From positions 1 through 34,423 of the forward strand of contig CAIYZB010000261.1 of the NCBI GenBank assembly GCA_903930545.1: a stretch of DNA of 34,423 nucleotides, given 5' to 3'. The notes beneath the pieces are model-generated. The model worked only from the letters and a program-made list of their open reading frames with translations, was not told where the DNA came from and searched no databases. Below, piece by piece: positions 8,511 through 18,827 of the stretch (position 1 is its first letter; each line of letters starts with the position of its first letter). Origin of the DNA: an uncultured Alphaproteobacteria bacterium (lineage in GTDB: Bacteria; Pseudomonadota; Alphaproteobacteria; Caulobacterales; Caulobacteraceae). The translations under genes and the position numbers were made by a program.

Positions 8511-9785
8511 GTGCCCCAGTCCAAAGCCTATGATCAGGCCATCGGCCACCTGCTGGCCTTCCGCCCCGACGTCGTGGATTCCACCGGTCAGGCCATGGCC
8601 GCCGATCCGGACGACATCATGGCCCGGGCCTTGAGGGCCTATCTGGGACTGATGTCCAGCGAACGGGGCGATGCCATGTCGGCCTGGCGCTATATCCAGC
8701 CCCTGTCCGGTCGCAATGATCAGGAGGCCCGCCACCTGGCTGCCATCCGGGCCTGGGTCGAGGGCGACTGGCATGCTGCCAGCCGGATCCTGGACGAGCA
8801 GCTGGCGGAGCATCCTGCGGATTTCATGGCCCTTGCTGTCGGCCACCAGCTGGATTTCTTCCTGGGCGAGGCGGGCAATCTGAGGGACCGGGTGGGGCGC
8901 AGTCTGATCCATCTGGACCCGGGCCATCCGGCGCGGGGATACCTGAAGGGTATGGAGGCCTTCGGTCTCGAGGAGAGTGGCGACTATGCCGCCGCAGAGG
9001 CCGCCGGACTCGAGGCCCTTGATCTGAATTCGGACGATGTCTGGGCCAATCATGCTGTGGCCCATGTCATGGAGATGCAGGGACGGGTTGCCGATGGCAT
9101 CGCCTTTCTGGATGCCCGCAAGCCTCACTGGTCAGGGGACAATCTGCTGAACATCCACACCTCCTGGCACAGGGCGATCTTCGCCCTGGAAGGCGAGACC
9201 CCGACCGAGGCCCTGGCCCTGTTCGACGAGGTCATGGGCGGACCCGACGCCCTGGCTGCCGCCCTGCCCATGGTGGACGGGACCAGCCTGCTCTGGCGCC
9301 TGCATCTGGACGGGGTTGATGTCGGTGGGCGCTGGGGTGCCATGGCCGATGCCTGGGCCGAAAAGGACACCAGCCCCTGGTATGTCTTCAACGACCTCCA
9401 CGCCCTCCTGGCCCTGATCGGAGCCGAGCGGATGGAGGCCGCCCGGGCCCTTGTGGCGCGGCAGGAGGATCTGATCCGAACCCAGGGCACCACAGGCACC
9501 AATCCCCTGGCCGTCGCCTCAGCTGGTCTGGCCGTGGCGCGGGGTCTGCTGGCCTTCGGGGAACGAGACTTTGCAGCCGCAGTTACCCATTTGGCCCCGG
9601 TCCGCCACCAGCTGAGCATCTTCGGCGGTAGCCATGCCCAGAGGGATGTCTTCCAGCGCACCCTGGTGGTGGCCGCTGTCCGGTCAGGTCAAAGCGCCCT
9701 GGCCCGTAACCTTTGCAATGAGCGCCTTAGCTTGCGCCCCACCAGCGTCTGGGCTGGCCTGAGACTGACGGAGGTCGGGGCCTGA
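8511..9785 (+). CDS. TTC38-like tetratricopeptide repeat protein
   Basis: GTG start; AYDQAIGHLLAFRPD, HPARGYLKGMEAFGLEESGDYAAAEAAGLEALDLNSDDVWANHAVAHVMEMQGR, NIHTSWHRAIFALE. Confidence 0.8.
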   Translation: MPQSKAYDQAIGHLLAFRPDVVDSTGQAMAADPDDIMARALRAYLGLMSSERGDAMSAWRYIQPLSGRNDQEARHLAAIRAWVEGDWHAASRILDEQLAEHPADFMALAVGHQLDFFLGEAGNLRDRVGRSLIHLDPGHPARGYLKGMEAFGLEESGDYAAAEAAGLEALDLNSDDVWANHAVAHVMEMQGRVADGIAFLDARKPHWSGDNLLNIHTSWHRAIFALEGETPTEALALFDEVMGGPDALAAALPMVDGTSLLWRLHLDGVDVGGRWGAMADAWAEKDTSPWYVFNDLHALLALIGAERMEAARALVARQEDLIRTQGTTGTNPLAVASAGLAVARGLLAFGERDFAAAVTHLAPVRHQLSIFGGSHAQRDVFQRTLVVAAVRSGQSALARNLCNERLSLRPTSVWAGLRLTEVGA

Positions 9786-9798
9786 TCCCTCAGGCCCC
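9777..9798. terminator. Hairpin between convergent TPR and GST genes; possible bidirectional terminator
   Basis: Perfect 9-bp stem GGGGCCTGA-TCCC-TCAGGCCCC overlapping the TPR stop codon; no strong U-tract. Confidence 0.45.
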
Positions 9799-9806
9799 TG
9801 GTCTCC

Positions 9807-10682
9807 CTATTCGGACTTGGCCAGCTTGTCCTGGGTCCTCAGCTCGAAGTCGCTGGCGTCATGGCGTTCCAGCAGCTGGCTGGCGGGATTGCCATAGGGC
9901 CGGTTGACCATGCGGCCACGCTTGACGGCAGGACGCTCGCCGATGGCATCGGTCCAGCGGTTCAGGTTCTTGTAGTCCTGGACCTGGAGGAACTCCCCGG
10001 CCCCATAGGTCTCACCCTTGGCCACGGCCCCGTACCAGGGCCAGATGGCGATGTCGGCGATCGTGTATTCGTCGCCCGCCATATAGGTGTTTTCGGCCAG
10101 ATGGCGGTCGAGGACGTCCAGCTGGCGCTTCACCTCCATGGCAAAGCGGTCGATAGCGTATTCGATCTTGGTGGGGGCATAGGCATAGAAGTGGCCAAAG
10201 CCGCCACCGAGATAGGGCGCACTGCCCATCTGCCAGAACAGCCAGGACAGGGTTTCCGCCCGGGCCTTGCCCTCCTTGGGCAGCAGGGCCCCGAACTTCT
10301 CGGCCAGATGTACCAGCATGGCACCGGATTCAAAGATCCGGATCGGCTCCGGGCCGCTGCGGTCCATCAGGGCAGGGATCTTGGAGTTGGGATTGACCTC
10401 GACGAAGCCGCTGCTGAACTGGTCGCCCTCATTGATACGGATCAGCCAGGCGTCATATTCCGCACCCTTGTGCCCGAGGGCCAGGAGCTCCTCGAACATG
10501 ATGGTCACCTTCACCCCGTTGGGCGTGCCAAGGGAATAGAGCTGGAAGGGGTGAACCCCCACGGGCAGTTCCTTGTCATGGGTAGGACCGGCAATGGGAC
10601 GGTTGATATTGGCGAAGCGACCGCCGTTTTCCTTGTTCCAGGTCCAGACTGCGGGCGGGGTGTATTCGGTGGTATCGGCCAT
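9807..10682 (-). CDS. yghU: YghU-like glutathione S-transferase / GSH-dependent disulfide-bond oxidoreductase
   Basis: VWTWNKENGGRFANINRPIAGPTHDKELPVGVHPFQLYSLGTPNGVKVTIMFEELLALG; GDEYTIADIAIWPWYG. Confidence 0.88.
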   Translation of the reverse strand: MADTTEYTPPAVWTWNKENGGRFANINRPIAGPTHDKELPVGVHPFQLYSLGTPNGVKVTIMFEELLALGHKGAEYDAWLIRINEGDQFSSGFVEVNPNSKIPALMDRSGPEPIRIFESGAMLVHLAEKFGALLPKEGKARAETLSWLFWQMGSAPYLGGGFGHFYAYAPTKIEYAIDRFAMEVKRQLDVLDRHLAENTYMAGDEYTIADIAIWPWYGAVAKGETYGAGEFLQVQDYKNLNRWTDAIGERPAVKRGRMVNRPYGNPASQLLERHDASDFELRTQDKLAKSE

Positions 10683-10774
10683 TTGACGGGCTCCTGGTAA
10701 AGGCGTGACGCCCAATGTGGTGACGAACCCCTGGCTTGGCAAATCCTAGTCGGCAACCACCTGAGGAAACCTGA

Positions 10775-12502
10775 CTAGGCGGCGGCCGAACTGGCCATGG
10801 CGGCCTCTATGCCCTGGATCAGGGCCTCCGGGGTGATGGGCTTTGGAATGAAGTAGTCGCAGCCGGCGGCCTGTGCCTCCCCCAGATGCTTTTCCATGGC
10901 ATTGGCACTCAGCATGGCTATGGGGGTGGGCAACCGGCCCTCGGCCTGTTCAAAGTCCCGGATCTGCCGTGTTGCCGTAAGCCCATCCATGATCGGCATC
11001 TGCATATCCATCAGGACCAGATCGAAGCTGCCAGCCTGGAAGGCTGCCACGGCCACCTCGCCATTTTCCGCAATGGTCAGGTCCGCCCCATAGGGCTCCA
11101 GGATCAGGGCCACGACCCGCTGATTGGTGAGATGATCCTCGGCCAGGAGAACCTTCAGGGCGGCCCTGCTCTCCGCCACCGGCGAAAGACGTTCCCCCGG
11201 AGCGCCGACCTGGAAGGAGGCTTCTGACAGTCTGGGCAGGGGCAGGATGACCTCGAACTCGCTCCCGACCCCGGGGGTGGAGCGGGCCTCGATCGTGCCG
11301 CCCATCATCTCGGCCAGGGAGCGGACAATGGACAGGCCCAGCCCGGTACCACCGTGGGTGCGGGTAACCGAACCGTCAGCCTGTTCGAACCTCTGGAACA
11401 GGCGTTCTCCCGTGGCCTCGTCGAATCCGCGACCGGTGTCCTGAACACAGATGCGCACCTGGGGCCGATGCCCGGCTGATGCCTGACGGTCCAGCCTCAC
11501 AAGGATCCTGCCCCGATCCGTGAACTTCACAGCATTGGAGACCAGATTGGCCACAATCTGCCTCAGCCGGAGGGGATCGCCGAGATAGCTCCCCTCGGCA
11601 GAGGGATCGACCACGAACTCAAAGGCCAGGGCCTTCTCGGAGGCCGCAAGCTTGAGGGGATCGAGCGCGGTGCGGATCTCATCCACGAGATCAAAGCTCC
11701 TGACCTCCAGATCAAGTTTTCCGGCCTCGATCTTGGACAGATCGAGGATGTCGTTGAGCAGTTCGCGCAAGGTCTCGCCGGACCCCCGGATCATCTCGAC
11801 GACCTCACTCTGGCGGGGCGTGAGGTCAGTCTGGGCCAGAACACCTGTCAGGCCGATGACGCCATTCAGCGGCGTGCGGATCTCATGGCTCATATTGGCC
11901 AGGAAGGCGGTCTTGGCCCGCTCCGATCGTTCCGCCACGAGGCGCAGACGATGGGCCTCGGCCTGGGCATCGACAAGGACCTGGGTCTGGTCCCGGGCCC
12001 TTTGGGCGGCAAACCAGCCCCCCAGAGCCGGGGCCCCCAGCAGGAACAGAGTGGAGACGGAGACCGAGGGCTGACCATTCAGGATCAGGACGGCGGCGCC
12101 GCTCAGCAGGATGGCCGTGGCGAGCCCGGCCGTCATGCTCGAGGGCGCCAGCATCGGGAAGGCAGCCAGCATGAAGCCGATATAGTAGATCTGGTAGGGG
12201 TCCCCGACATAGACGCCGTGCAGGGTGACGTTGGTGGTCACCAGCGCGAACAGAACCAGGGACAGGCTTCTGGTCAAACCAGCAGAAGCTGCCGGTCGGG
12301 CCAGGGCCAAGCGAACCCCGATGGCAACAGCGACACTGGTCACTGCCGTCGCAAACATGACCGCCTTTCGCCCGGGCGGCAGGAAGAAAAGGTGCGAGAG
12401 GGCGACAAAGGTGAACCAGCCGGCAACAATACTGGCAAAGGCTGTAACGGTTGACTTGTAGCCGTCATCCAGTGTCCGGGGCGATGTCTCAGACTGTGAC
12501 AT
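10775..12502 (-). CDS. Membrane hybrid sensor histidine kinase / response regulator
   Basis: Multiple TM segments, [19 protein letters not shown] (HisKA), ATPase [13 protein letters not shown] / DTGRGFD / [11 protein letters not shown]-terminal [24 protein letters not shown]. Confidence 0.92.
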   Translation of the reverse strand: MSQSETSPRTLDDGYKSTVTAFASIVAGWFTFVALSHLFFLPPGRKAVMFATAVTSVAVAIGVRLALARPAASAGLTRSLSLVLFALVTTNVTLHGVYVGDPYQIYYIGFMLAAFPMLAPSSMTAGLATAILLSGAAVLILNGQPSVSVSTLFLLGAPALGGWFAAQRARDQTQVLVDAQAEAHRLRLVAERSERAKTAFLANMSHEIRTPLNGVIGLTGVLAQTDLTPRQSEVVEMIRGSGETLRELLNDILDLSKIEAGKLDLEVRSFDLVDEIRTALDPLKLAASEKALAFEFVVDPSAEGSYLGDPLRLRQIVANLVSNAVKFTDRGRILVRLDRQASAGHRPQVRICVQDTGRGFDEATGERLFQRFEQADGSVTRTHGGTGLGLSIVRSLAEMMGGTIEARSTPGVGSEFEVILPLPRLSEASFQVGAPGERLSPVAESRAALKVLLAEDHLTNQRVVALILEPYGADLTIAENGEVAVAAFQAGSFDLVLMDMQMPIMDGLTATRQIRDFEQAEGRLPTPIAMLSANAMEKHLGEAQAAGCDYFIPKPITPEALIQGIEAAMASSAAA

Positions 12503-12630
12503 GGCCCGACGGGCGCTCCCCGGTCAACGCCGTGACTTCAGCAAGTCATCAGACAGATTAGGCGAACGGACCATGGTTCGTGTTCTGGCGCAACCATGGC
12601 AGGGGCTGGAATTCCACGGCCCCCTCTCAA

Positions 12631-13692
12631 TCAACCCCTTGCGCCGAGCAGTTCAGCTTCGAGAGCGGCCATGAGGTCGGCCGCCGGCAGGGCCCTCGCG
12701 CGAGCAGCCCCTGTGCCGGACCATTGGGCCCCGAAACCGAAATTCTGGGCAGCCCGGGCGGCGAGGTTGAGGGCCTTTCCCGCGTCATAGGCGAGGGGAT
12801 AGTCAGGGGGTGTCAGCTGGGCGAGCCTTGCAGACAGCCGGGTAAATCCATTTTCAAGGCAACGGGCCGGCCGTCCGGAGATCGCTGAGGTGATGACAGT
12901 CTGACCTGATGCACCGCCCAGGAGCGCCTGACGGTGCGCGGCATCGGCCGAAGACTCAGGACAGGCGACAAAGGCTGTGCCCAGCTGGGCGGCTTCGGCC
13001 CCCAGACTGAGCATGGCGGCGATGTCGGACCCGGTCATCAGGCCTCCCGCCGCCATGACCGGCAGGTTCACATGCCCCACCAGACTACGGACCAGATCGG
13101 CGGTGGACAGGCCTTGGTCTGCAGAATCAGGATCGAAAATACCCCTGTGGCCGCCCGCCTCGATACCCTGGGCGACGATGGCGCCGAGGCCAGCCGCACA
13201 GATCAGATCGGCTTCCGCCCGGCAGGTCGCTGTGGCCATCATCCCGATCCCGGCATCCCTCAGGGCCTGAATCCGGTCTACCGGGGGCAGGCCGAAATGA
13301 AAGCTCACCACCGGCGGGCGGGTTGCCAGGATCTGCTCGAGCATCTCGTTGTCGGCGACGAAGCTCGTATAGATTTCGTCCAGGCCTAAGGGTGGCACGG
13401 CCCCGAATTCGGCGAAGGGCCCGGACAGGGCCGCGAGCCATGCGGCCTCCCGGCCGGCATCCCGCCGGGCAGGCTGGTGGCAGAAGAGATTGACGTTGAA
13501 GGCACCCTCTGTGAGCCCCTTCAGGGCACGGATGGTTTCACCGGCTGACTTTGCCGAACCGGCCCCGACAGCGATGGATCCAAGGCCACCCGCCGCATTG
13601 ACGGCTGCGGCCAAGGCCGGTGTCGAGGTTCCAGCCATCGGTGCCTGGATGATGGGGAGCCGGACCCCCAGGGCTTGCAGAAAGCCCGCCAT
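12631..13692 (-). CDS. Nitronate monooxygenase (2-nitropropane dioxygenase) family protein
   Basis: LPIIQAPMAGTSTPALAAAVNAAGGLGSI, VAQGIEAGGHRG, PVMAAGGLMTGSDIAAMLSLGAEAAQLGTAFVACPES. Confidence 0.9.
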   Translation of the reverse strand: MAGFLQALGVRLPIIQAPMAGTSTPALAAAVNAAGGLGSIAVGAGSAKSAGETIRALKGLTEGAFNVNLFCHQPARRDAGREAAWLAALSGPFAEFGAVPPLGLDEIYTSFVADNEMLEQILATRPPVVSFHFGLPPVDRIQALRDAGIGMMATATCRAEADLICAAGLGAIVAQGIEAGGHRGIFDPDSADQGLSTADLVRSLVGHVNLPVMAAGGLMTGSDIAAMLSLGAEAAQLGTAFVACPESSADAAHRQALLGGASGQTVITSAISGRPARCLENGFTRLSARLAQLTPPDYPLAYDAGKALNLAARAAQNFGFGAQWSGTGAARARALPAADLMAALEAELLGARG

Positions 13693-13697
13693 GGCCC

Positions 13698-14942
13698 TCA
13701 GGCCTCCGTCACCGGCGGGAGCCGATAGCGGCCATCCAGCAATTCGGGGCGAGGCAGATAGGCCCGCATGAACAGGGCAAAGGGTCCGGACGGAGCCGGC
13801 AGCCAGTTGGATTCCCGTTCGGCACCGGGGCTTTCATGACCGATCCAGATGTCGAGGGAGCCGTCCTCATTTAGCGTCAGGCCCGGGGTCCGGTCCCCGA
13901 TGGCGTAACGGCCAAGGGGATTGTCGACAAAGAAGAACTGCCCGTCCGGCGTGGATTCATAGAGGCTGAGAGACCAGAAGGAGTCCACCGGCAGGGGCCG
14001 GTCGGCAGGGAAGTGCAGCCGCCAGACCTGGTTCCCGTCAAACAGGGCCCGGGGCATGGGACCACGGGCCCGCATATACATGGCCTCCACCGCAGGCAGG
14101 GCGGCCAGCCCGCCAAGGGCCACCGAGGCACGGTAGCCATAGGTCTGGCCGAAATCCCCGAGGGAGGGGTTGGGATAGGACCAGCCATCAACAAAGCCTG
14201 CTCCACCGCCTCGACGGACATCCTTGCGGGCCTGTTCCACCCCGGCCTGGATGGCCTCCACCTCGGCAGGGGAAAAGCGGGCGGCATCAAAGGCGTCAAG
14301 ACCGAGGGGTTCCATGACCTCAAGGGCCCGACCATCTGTGACCTGGGGCGGATTTTCCTCCATCAGCCGGGCGGCCGCGGCGAAATAGTCGGCCCAGCCC
14401 ACCTCGCGAGTGGCATAGGCACCCGGGCTTGCAAACTCGGGGCCCTGACTGGAGATGCCCTGCTGGACTGCCCGGGCCGCTTCCAGGTCGTGGGGACCAT
14501 CCACCAGAATCCGGGCCAGGGCCCAGACATGATTGGTGGGCGAGCGCACGACGCGGGGACCATCAGCACTGTCGCCCGGTCCGACGACCTTGAAGGTCCC
14601 GCCACGGGTGCCCGTGGTGCGGGTCCCGAGAATGGCGAAGTTGTTGGTATAGGCGTCCATCAGGGCGACGGAGAGGTAGCGCGCGCCTGAGGGCGGCAGG
14701 GTCAGGCTGACCGGCCCCTTGGACAGGTCCATATAGATGGTGGAATAGAGGGTATCGTTATTAGGGGTCGTGATGGCCCGGAAGCTATGGTCCACGAGGT
14801 TGGGATTGTGGCCCACGCCATTGATCGGGGCGGCCGCCGGAAAGCCTGTAGCCCGGGCATTGGCCACCTCGATCAGGGGAAGACAGAACAGCCAGGCAGA
14901 GCGCGCCGCCTCGGTCAGTGCATCCAGGTCCGACTGGGCCAT
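13698..14942 (-). CDS. DUF1254/DUF1214 domain protein
   Basis: NHSFRAITTPNNDTLYSTIYMDLSKGPVSLTLP-type DUF1254 region and C-terminal FPADRPLPVDSFWSLSLYESTPDGQFFFVDNPLGRYAIGDRT-type DUF1214 region. Confidence 0.85.
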   Translation of the reverse strand: MAQSDLDALTEAARSAWLFCLPLIEVANARATGFPAAAPINGVGHNPNLVDHSFRAITTPNNDTLYSTIYMDLSKGPVSLTLPPSGARYLSVALMDAYTNNFAILGTRTTGTRGGTFKVVGPGDSADGPRVVRSPTNHVWALARILVDGPHDLEAARAVQQGISSQGPEFASPGAYATREVGWADYFAAAARLMEENPPQVTDGRALEVMEPLGLDAFDAARFSPAEVEAIQAGVEQARKDVRRGGGAGFVDGWSYPNPSLGDFGQTYGYRASVALGGLAALPAVEAMYMRARGPMPRALFDGNQVWRLHFPADRPLPVDSFWSLSLYESTPDGQFFFVDNPLGRYAIGDRTPGLTLNEDGSLDIWIGHESPGAERESNWLPAPSGPFALFMRAYLPRPELLDGRYRLPPVTEA

Positions 14943-14970
14943 TTCGCCCTCCCCCTTGTTGGTTCTGCTC

Positions 14971-17118
14971 TCAGCCGGCCAGCTGGGCTTTCCGCTCCTG
15001 ACGACGACGGGTCAGGACATGTTCGGTATAGCCATTAGGCTGGACACGGCCCTCAAAGACCAGTTCCAGGGCCGCCTGATAGGCGATGGAGGCCGCCGGA
15101 TCAGGGCTCATGGCCGAATAGAGCGGATCGTCAGCATTCTGACCATCCACCACCTTGGCCATGCGCGCGAAGGTCTCGCGGACCTGCTCCTCGGTGCAGA
15201 CCCCATGATGCAGCCAGTTGGCCATGTGCTGGCTGGAGATCCGTAAGGTGGCGCGGTCTTCCATCAGGCCGACATCATGGATGTCCGGGACCTTGGAGCA
15301 GCCGATACCCTGATCGATCCAGCGGACCACATAGCCGAGGATCCCCTGGGCATTATTGTCCAGCTCCTGCTGGATATCGGTGGCATTCCAGTTGGACCGG
15401 GCAAGCGGCGGGGTCAGCAGATCGTCCGTACCCGTGGCACCTTCCGTGCCCATGGCCGCCTGAACGGCAACGACATCCACCTCGTGATAGTGCAGGGCGT
15501 GGAGGACAGCCGCCGTCGGGGACGGCACCCAGGCCGTATTGGCTCCGGCCTTGGGATGACCGACCTTGGTGGTCAGCATGGCCTGCATCTGGTCGGGTGC
15601 CGCCCACATGCCCTTGCCGATCTGGGCGTGGCCGGGGAAGCCGGTGGCCAGGCCGATCTCGACATTGCGCTTCTCATAGGCCGGCAGCCAGGGCTCGGCC
15701 TTCATGGCATCCTTGCGCACCACAGGACCGGCTTCCATGGCGGTGTGGATCTCGTCGCCTGTGCGGTCGAGGAAGCCGGTATTGATGAAGACGATCCGAC
15801 TGCGGGCTGCATGGATACAGGCCTTGAGATTGGCACTGGTGCGGCGCTCCTCGTCCATGATCCCGATCTTGACCGTATTGCGGGCGAGACCCAGGGCATC
15901 TTCCACCTGATCGAACAGGCTGACCGCCAGGGCGACCTCGTGGGGTCCGTGCATCTTGGGCTTCACGACATAGACCGAGCCAGCCGGGCTGTTCAGACGG
16001 TCGAACTTCAGGTCGTGCAGGGCGGCGGTCACCGTGACCAGGGCATCGACCACGGTCTCGAAGACTGGTGCGCCCTGATAGCGGACCATGTCGGTCATCA
16101 TGTGGTGGCCGACATTGCGCACCAGCATCAGGCTGCGGCCCCGCAGGGTGACCTCGCCGTCCCTGGCCGAGACATAGGCGCGGTCCTTTTCCAGATAGCG
16201 GGTCTCGAGGCGACCGCCCTTCTGGAAGCTGGCCGCCAGGTCGCCCTTCATCAGGCCGAGCCAGTTGCGATAGACATTGGTCTTGTCCTCGGCATCCACC
16301 GCGGCGACAGAGTCCTCGCAGTCCTGGATGGCGGTCAGGGCCGCCTCCATCAGGACATCGGCAACCCCGGCCGGATCGTCCTTGCCGATATTGTGGCTGT
16401 GGTCGATCTGGATTTCCAGGTGCAGGCCGTTGTGCTGCAGCAGGACGGCAGACGGGGCAGAGGCCTCGCCGCGCCAGCCCACCAGCTGGTCGCGATTGGC
16501 CAGGACTGACCCCTTGGCATCGCCGAGATGGACCACGAGGGCATTGTCGGAAATGGCATAGCGGGTGGCATCGACATGGCTGCCGTCTGCAAGGGGGGCC
16601 ACGCGGTCCAGCAGGGCGCGGGCATAGGCAATGACCAGACCGCCCCGGGCGGGGTCATAGCCCTTGGTCCCCGTCGGCGGAGCCAGGGCATCGGTGCCAT
16701 AGAGGGCATCATAGAGGCTGCCCCAACGGGCATTGGCGGCATTCAGGGCGTAACGGCCATTGGAGACCGGCACCACCAGCTGGGGTCCGGCGATCTTCGC
16801 AATTTCCGGATCCACATTGGTCGTGTCGATCTGGAAGGGACCCGGTTCAGGCAGGAGATAGCCGATTTCGGTCAGGAAGGCGGTCTGTTCGGCAATGGAG
16901 ACCGACTGGCCCTTGCGCGCCTTCCACCAGGCGTCGATCTGGGACTGGAGCTCATCGCGGCGGGCCAGAAGGGCTTGATTTCGCGGCATGAAATCCGCCA
17001 GCAGGGTCTCGAGGCTGGACCAGAAGCGGGCCGTGGACACCCCGGTCCCGGGCAGGAGTTCGTCTTCGACAAAGGCCTGAAGCAGGCTGTCGACGGTAAG
17101 GTTGGGGGAGATGTCCAT
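14971..17118 (-). CDS. glcB: Malate synthase G
   Basis: About 715 aa; [109 protein letters not shown]. Confidence 0.96.
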   Translation of the reverse strand: MDISPNLTVDSLLQAFVEDELLPGTGVSTARFWSSLETLLADFMPRNQALLARRDELQSQIDAWWKARKGQSVSIAEQTAFLTEIGYLLPEPGPFQIDTTNVDPEIAKIAGPQLVVPVSNGRYALNAANARWGSLYDALYGTDALAPPTGTKGYDPARGGLVIAYARALLDRVAPLADGSHVDATRYAISDNALVVHLGDAKGSVLANRDQLVGWRGEASAPSAVLLQHNGLHLEIQIDHSHNIGKDDPAGVADVLMEAALTAIQDCEDSVAAVDAEDKTNVYRNWLGLMKGDLAASFQKGGRLETRYLEKDRAYVSARDGEVTLRGRSLMLVRNVGHHMMTDMVRYQGAPVFETVVDALVTVTAALHDLKFDRLNSPAGSVYVVKPKMHGPHEVALAVSLFDQVEDALGLARNTVKIGIMDEERRTSANLKACIHAARSRIVFINTGFLDRTGDEIHTAMEAGPVVRKDAMKAEPWLPAYEKRNVEIGLATGFPGHAQIGKGMWAAPDQMQAMLTTKVGHPKAGANTAWVPSPTAAVLHALHYHEVDVVAVQAAMGTEGATGTDDLLTPPLARSNWNATDIQQELDNNAQGILGYVVRWIDQGIGCSKVPDIHDVGLMEDRATLRISSQHMANWLHHGVCTEEQVRETFARMAKVVDGQNADDPLYSAMSPDPAASIAYQAALELVFEGRVQPNGYTEHVLTRRRQERKAQLAG

Positions 17119-17274
17119 GGGCGTATCCGGCTGTCGAAAAACCACTCCCGGACTCAGCCTGGAACAGCTCGCCCGGTTTCACGGGGGCTTTACTGCACGG
17201 AAGTGCCCGCGTTTGAAGCCCCTATCGGCAATCTGACGTCTCTGGCCCCAGGGTTGTTCCTGCAGCGTCACATC

Positions 17275-18678
17275 TCAGCTGTCGGAAAATCCGAAGGGCG
17301 CACTGGTACGGCGGATATCGTCGGAGAGGATCTGGCGGCCCATGGGCGGTGCCGAGCGCGCCATGCATTCCGTGCGGTGGCAGAGGCGGCAGGTCACCCC
17401 GATGGGAGTGGCCGCCTGCGCCGGCTGGCCCTGGGTATAGATGAGGCGGGCGGCATGTTCAGCCGTACAGCCAAGCGCTATGGCCCGCTCCACCCTTTGG
17501 GCCCCAAAGCCCCCGCCCCCGGCGGTGACGGTGCGGGCGATGGAGAAGAACTTCTGGCCGTCGGGCAGTTCCAGCCACTGGGTGACGATCTGGCGCGGGG
17601 TGGAAAAGGCCTGGTGGACCGACCACAGCGGGCAGCCCCCGCCGTGTCGGGCAAAAGGAAAGCCCGCCCCGTCCAGGCGCTTGGAGACATTGCCCGCCGG
17701 ATCGACCCGAATGAAGAAGAAGGGCACCCGCTCCTGTCCCGGCTTCTGAAGGGTGGTCAGGCGGTGGGCGGTCTGTTCGAAACTGGTGCCGAACTGCCGG
17801 GCCAGGGCCTCGACATCATAGCGACGGGTCTCAACGGCCCGGGCAAAGGCGGTATAGGGCATGAGGATGGCGGCGGCGGCATAGCTCGCCAGCGCCCGGC
17901 GGGTCAGGCGTTCGCCGCTTTCCGTGGCAAAGCTGCCGCCCTCGCAGACGGCATCGATGTCGCCGCGCATTTCCAGATAGGCCAGTTGCAGGGCCAGCTG
18001 GAACACCTGGCTGGCTGTATCCAGCCCGTCGTCGAGCAGGATCTCCCCCCTGTGGCGGTCAAGGCGGCGGGTGGAACCCACCATGACACTGGTGGGCAGG
18101 CGTCGGACCTTCAGCTTGTGGCGCACCTTCAGATAGCCAACCAGACTGTCCTGCTCGGCCACGGCCTGGGCCAGACGCTCGGCGGCTTCGTCCAGGCTGG
18201 GGAAGCAGTTGCGCCGGGCGGCCAGGAACCGGCGGGACTCGGCCACCGGGTCAGGACTGTCTTGTCCGGCCTCGGCACGGGCCTCGGCATCCTGGTCTGC
18301 GAGGGCCAGCTGCTCCTCGCGATAGGCGGTATAGAGTCGCAGTAGAGCCTCGGTGATCCCGGGGAAATTGGTGGTGACGTCAGCGGTTTCCAGGGAGGGC
18401 AGGTCGATGTCGGCAAACATCGGGTCCTTGAGCACCGCCTCAAGGCGGGCAGAGTCCTCGCCGCCGGCCGATCCTGCCAGGGTGGACATGTCCAGCTTGT
18501 AGGTCTGTGCCAGGCGCAGAAGCATTTCAGCGCTGAGCGGGCGATGATTGCGCTCCAGCAGGGCGATATAGGAGGCAGAGACCTCAAGGTCGGCGGCCAT
18601 GTCCGCCTGGGTCAGGCCCTGGTCACGCCTCAGGCGCCTCAGACTGGGCCCCACATAGAGGCGGCGTTCGGTGGCCAT
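17275..18678 (-). CDS. XRE-family regulator with DUF2083/ImmA-IrrE-like domain (ScfR/RamB-like short-chain acyl regulator)
   Basis: HTH LRRLRRDQGLTQADMAADLEVSASYIALLERNHRPLSAEMLLRLAQTYKLD; C-terminal CRLCHRTECMARSAPPMGR; divergent from aceA. Confidence 0.88.
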   Translation of the reverse strand: MATERRLYVGPSLRRLRRDQGLTQADMAADLEVSASYIALLERNHRPLSAEMLLRLAQTYKLDMSTLAGSAGGEDSARLEAVLKDPMFADIDLPSLETADVTTNFPGITEALLRLYTAYREEQLALADQDAEARAEAGQDSPDPVAESRRFLAARRNCFPSLDEAAERLAQAVAEQDSLVGYLKVRHKLKVRRLPTSVMVGSTRRLDRHRGEILLDDGLDTASQVFQLALQLAYLEMRGDIDAVCEGGSFATESGERLTRRALASYAAAAILMPYTAFARAVETRRYDVEALARQFGTSFEQTAHRLTTLQKPGQERVPFFFIRVDPAGNVSKRLDGAGFPFARHGGGCPLWSVHQAFSTPRQIVTQWLELPDGQKFFSIARTVTAGGGGFGAQRVERAIALGCTAEHAARLIYTQGQPAQAATPIGVTCRLCHRTECMARSAPPMGRQILSDDIRRTSAPFGFSDS

Positions 18679-18689
18679 GACCCTTGAGC

Positions 18690-18704
18690 TCCACAAACTG
18701 TGGA
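18690..18704. promoter_or_regulatory. Perfect inverted repeat upstream of the ScfR-like gene; candidate autoregulatory operator
   Basis: TCCACA-AAC-TGTGGA in the aceA/regulator intergenic region, 11 nt upstream of the regulator ATG. Confidence 0.45.
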
Positions 18705-18827
18705 AGCCTTACAACATTACACGCCATTTCTGTAAAGTTTGACATCTAGACCCCGGCGAGACTCCACATTCGCCGGAGGGGCCTGTAGGCAGCGGCCAAA
18801 TCTCCCCTGCCTGCAAGGAACTGGGCC

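Noticed and set aside
17146-17274. Regulator-binding site in the glcB leader matching the aceA intergenic motifs
   Set aside because: Only a short CTTTAC-type match and a poor GTTTG match were seen; not above chance by eye.
16528-18345. 605-aa plus-strand ORF spanning the glcB 5' end and the regulator
   Set aside because: Antisense to two strongly recognised genes; open only through GC-rich codon bias.
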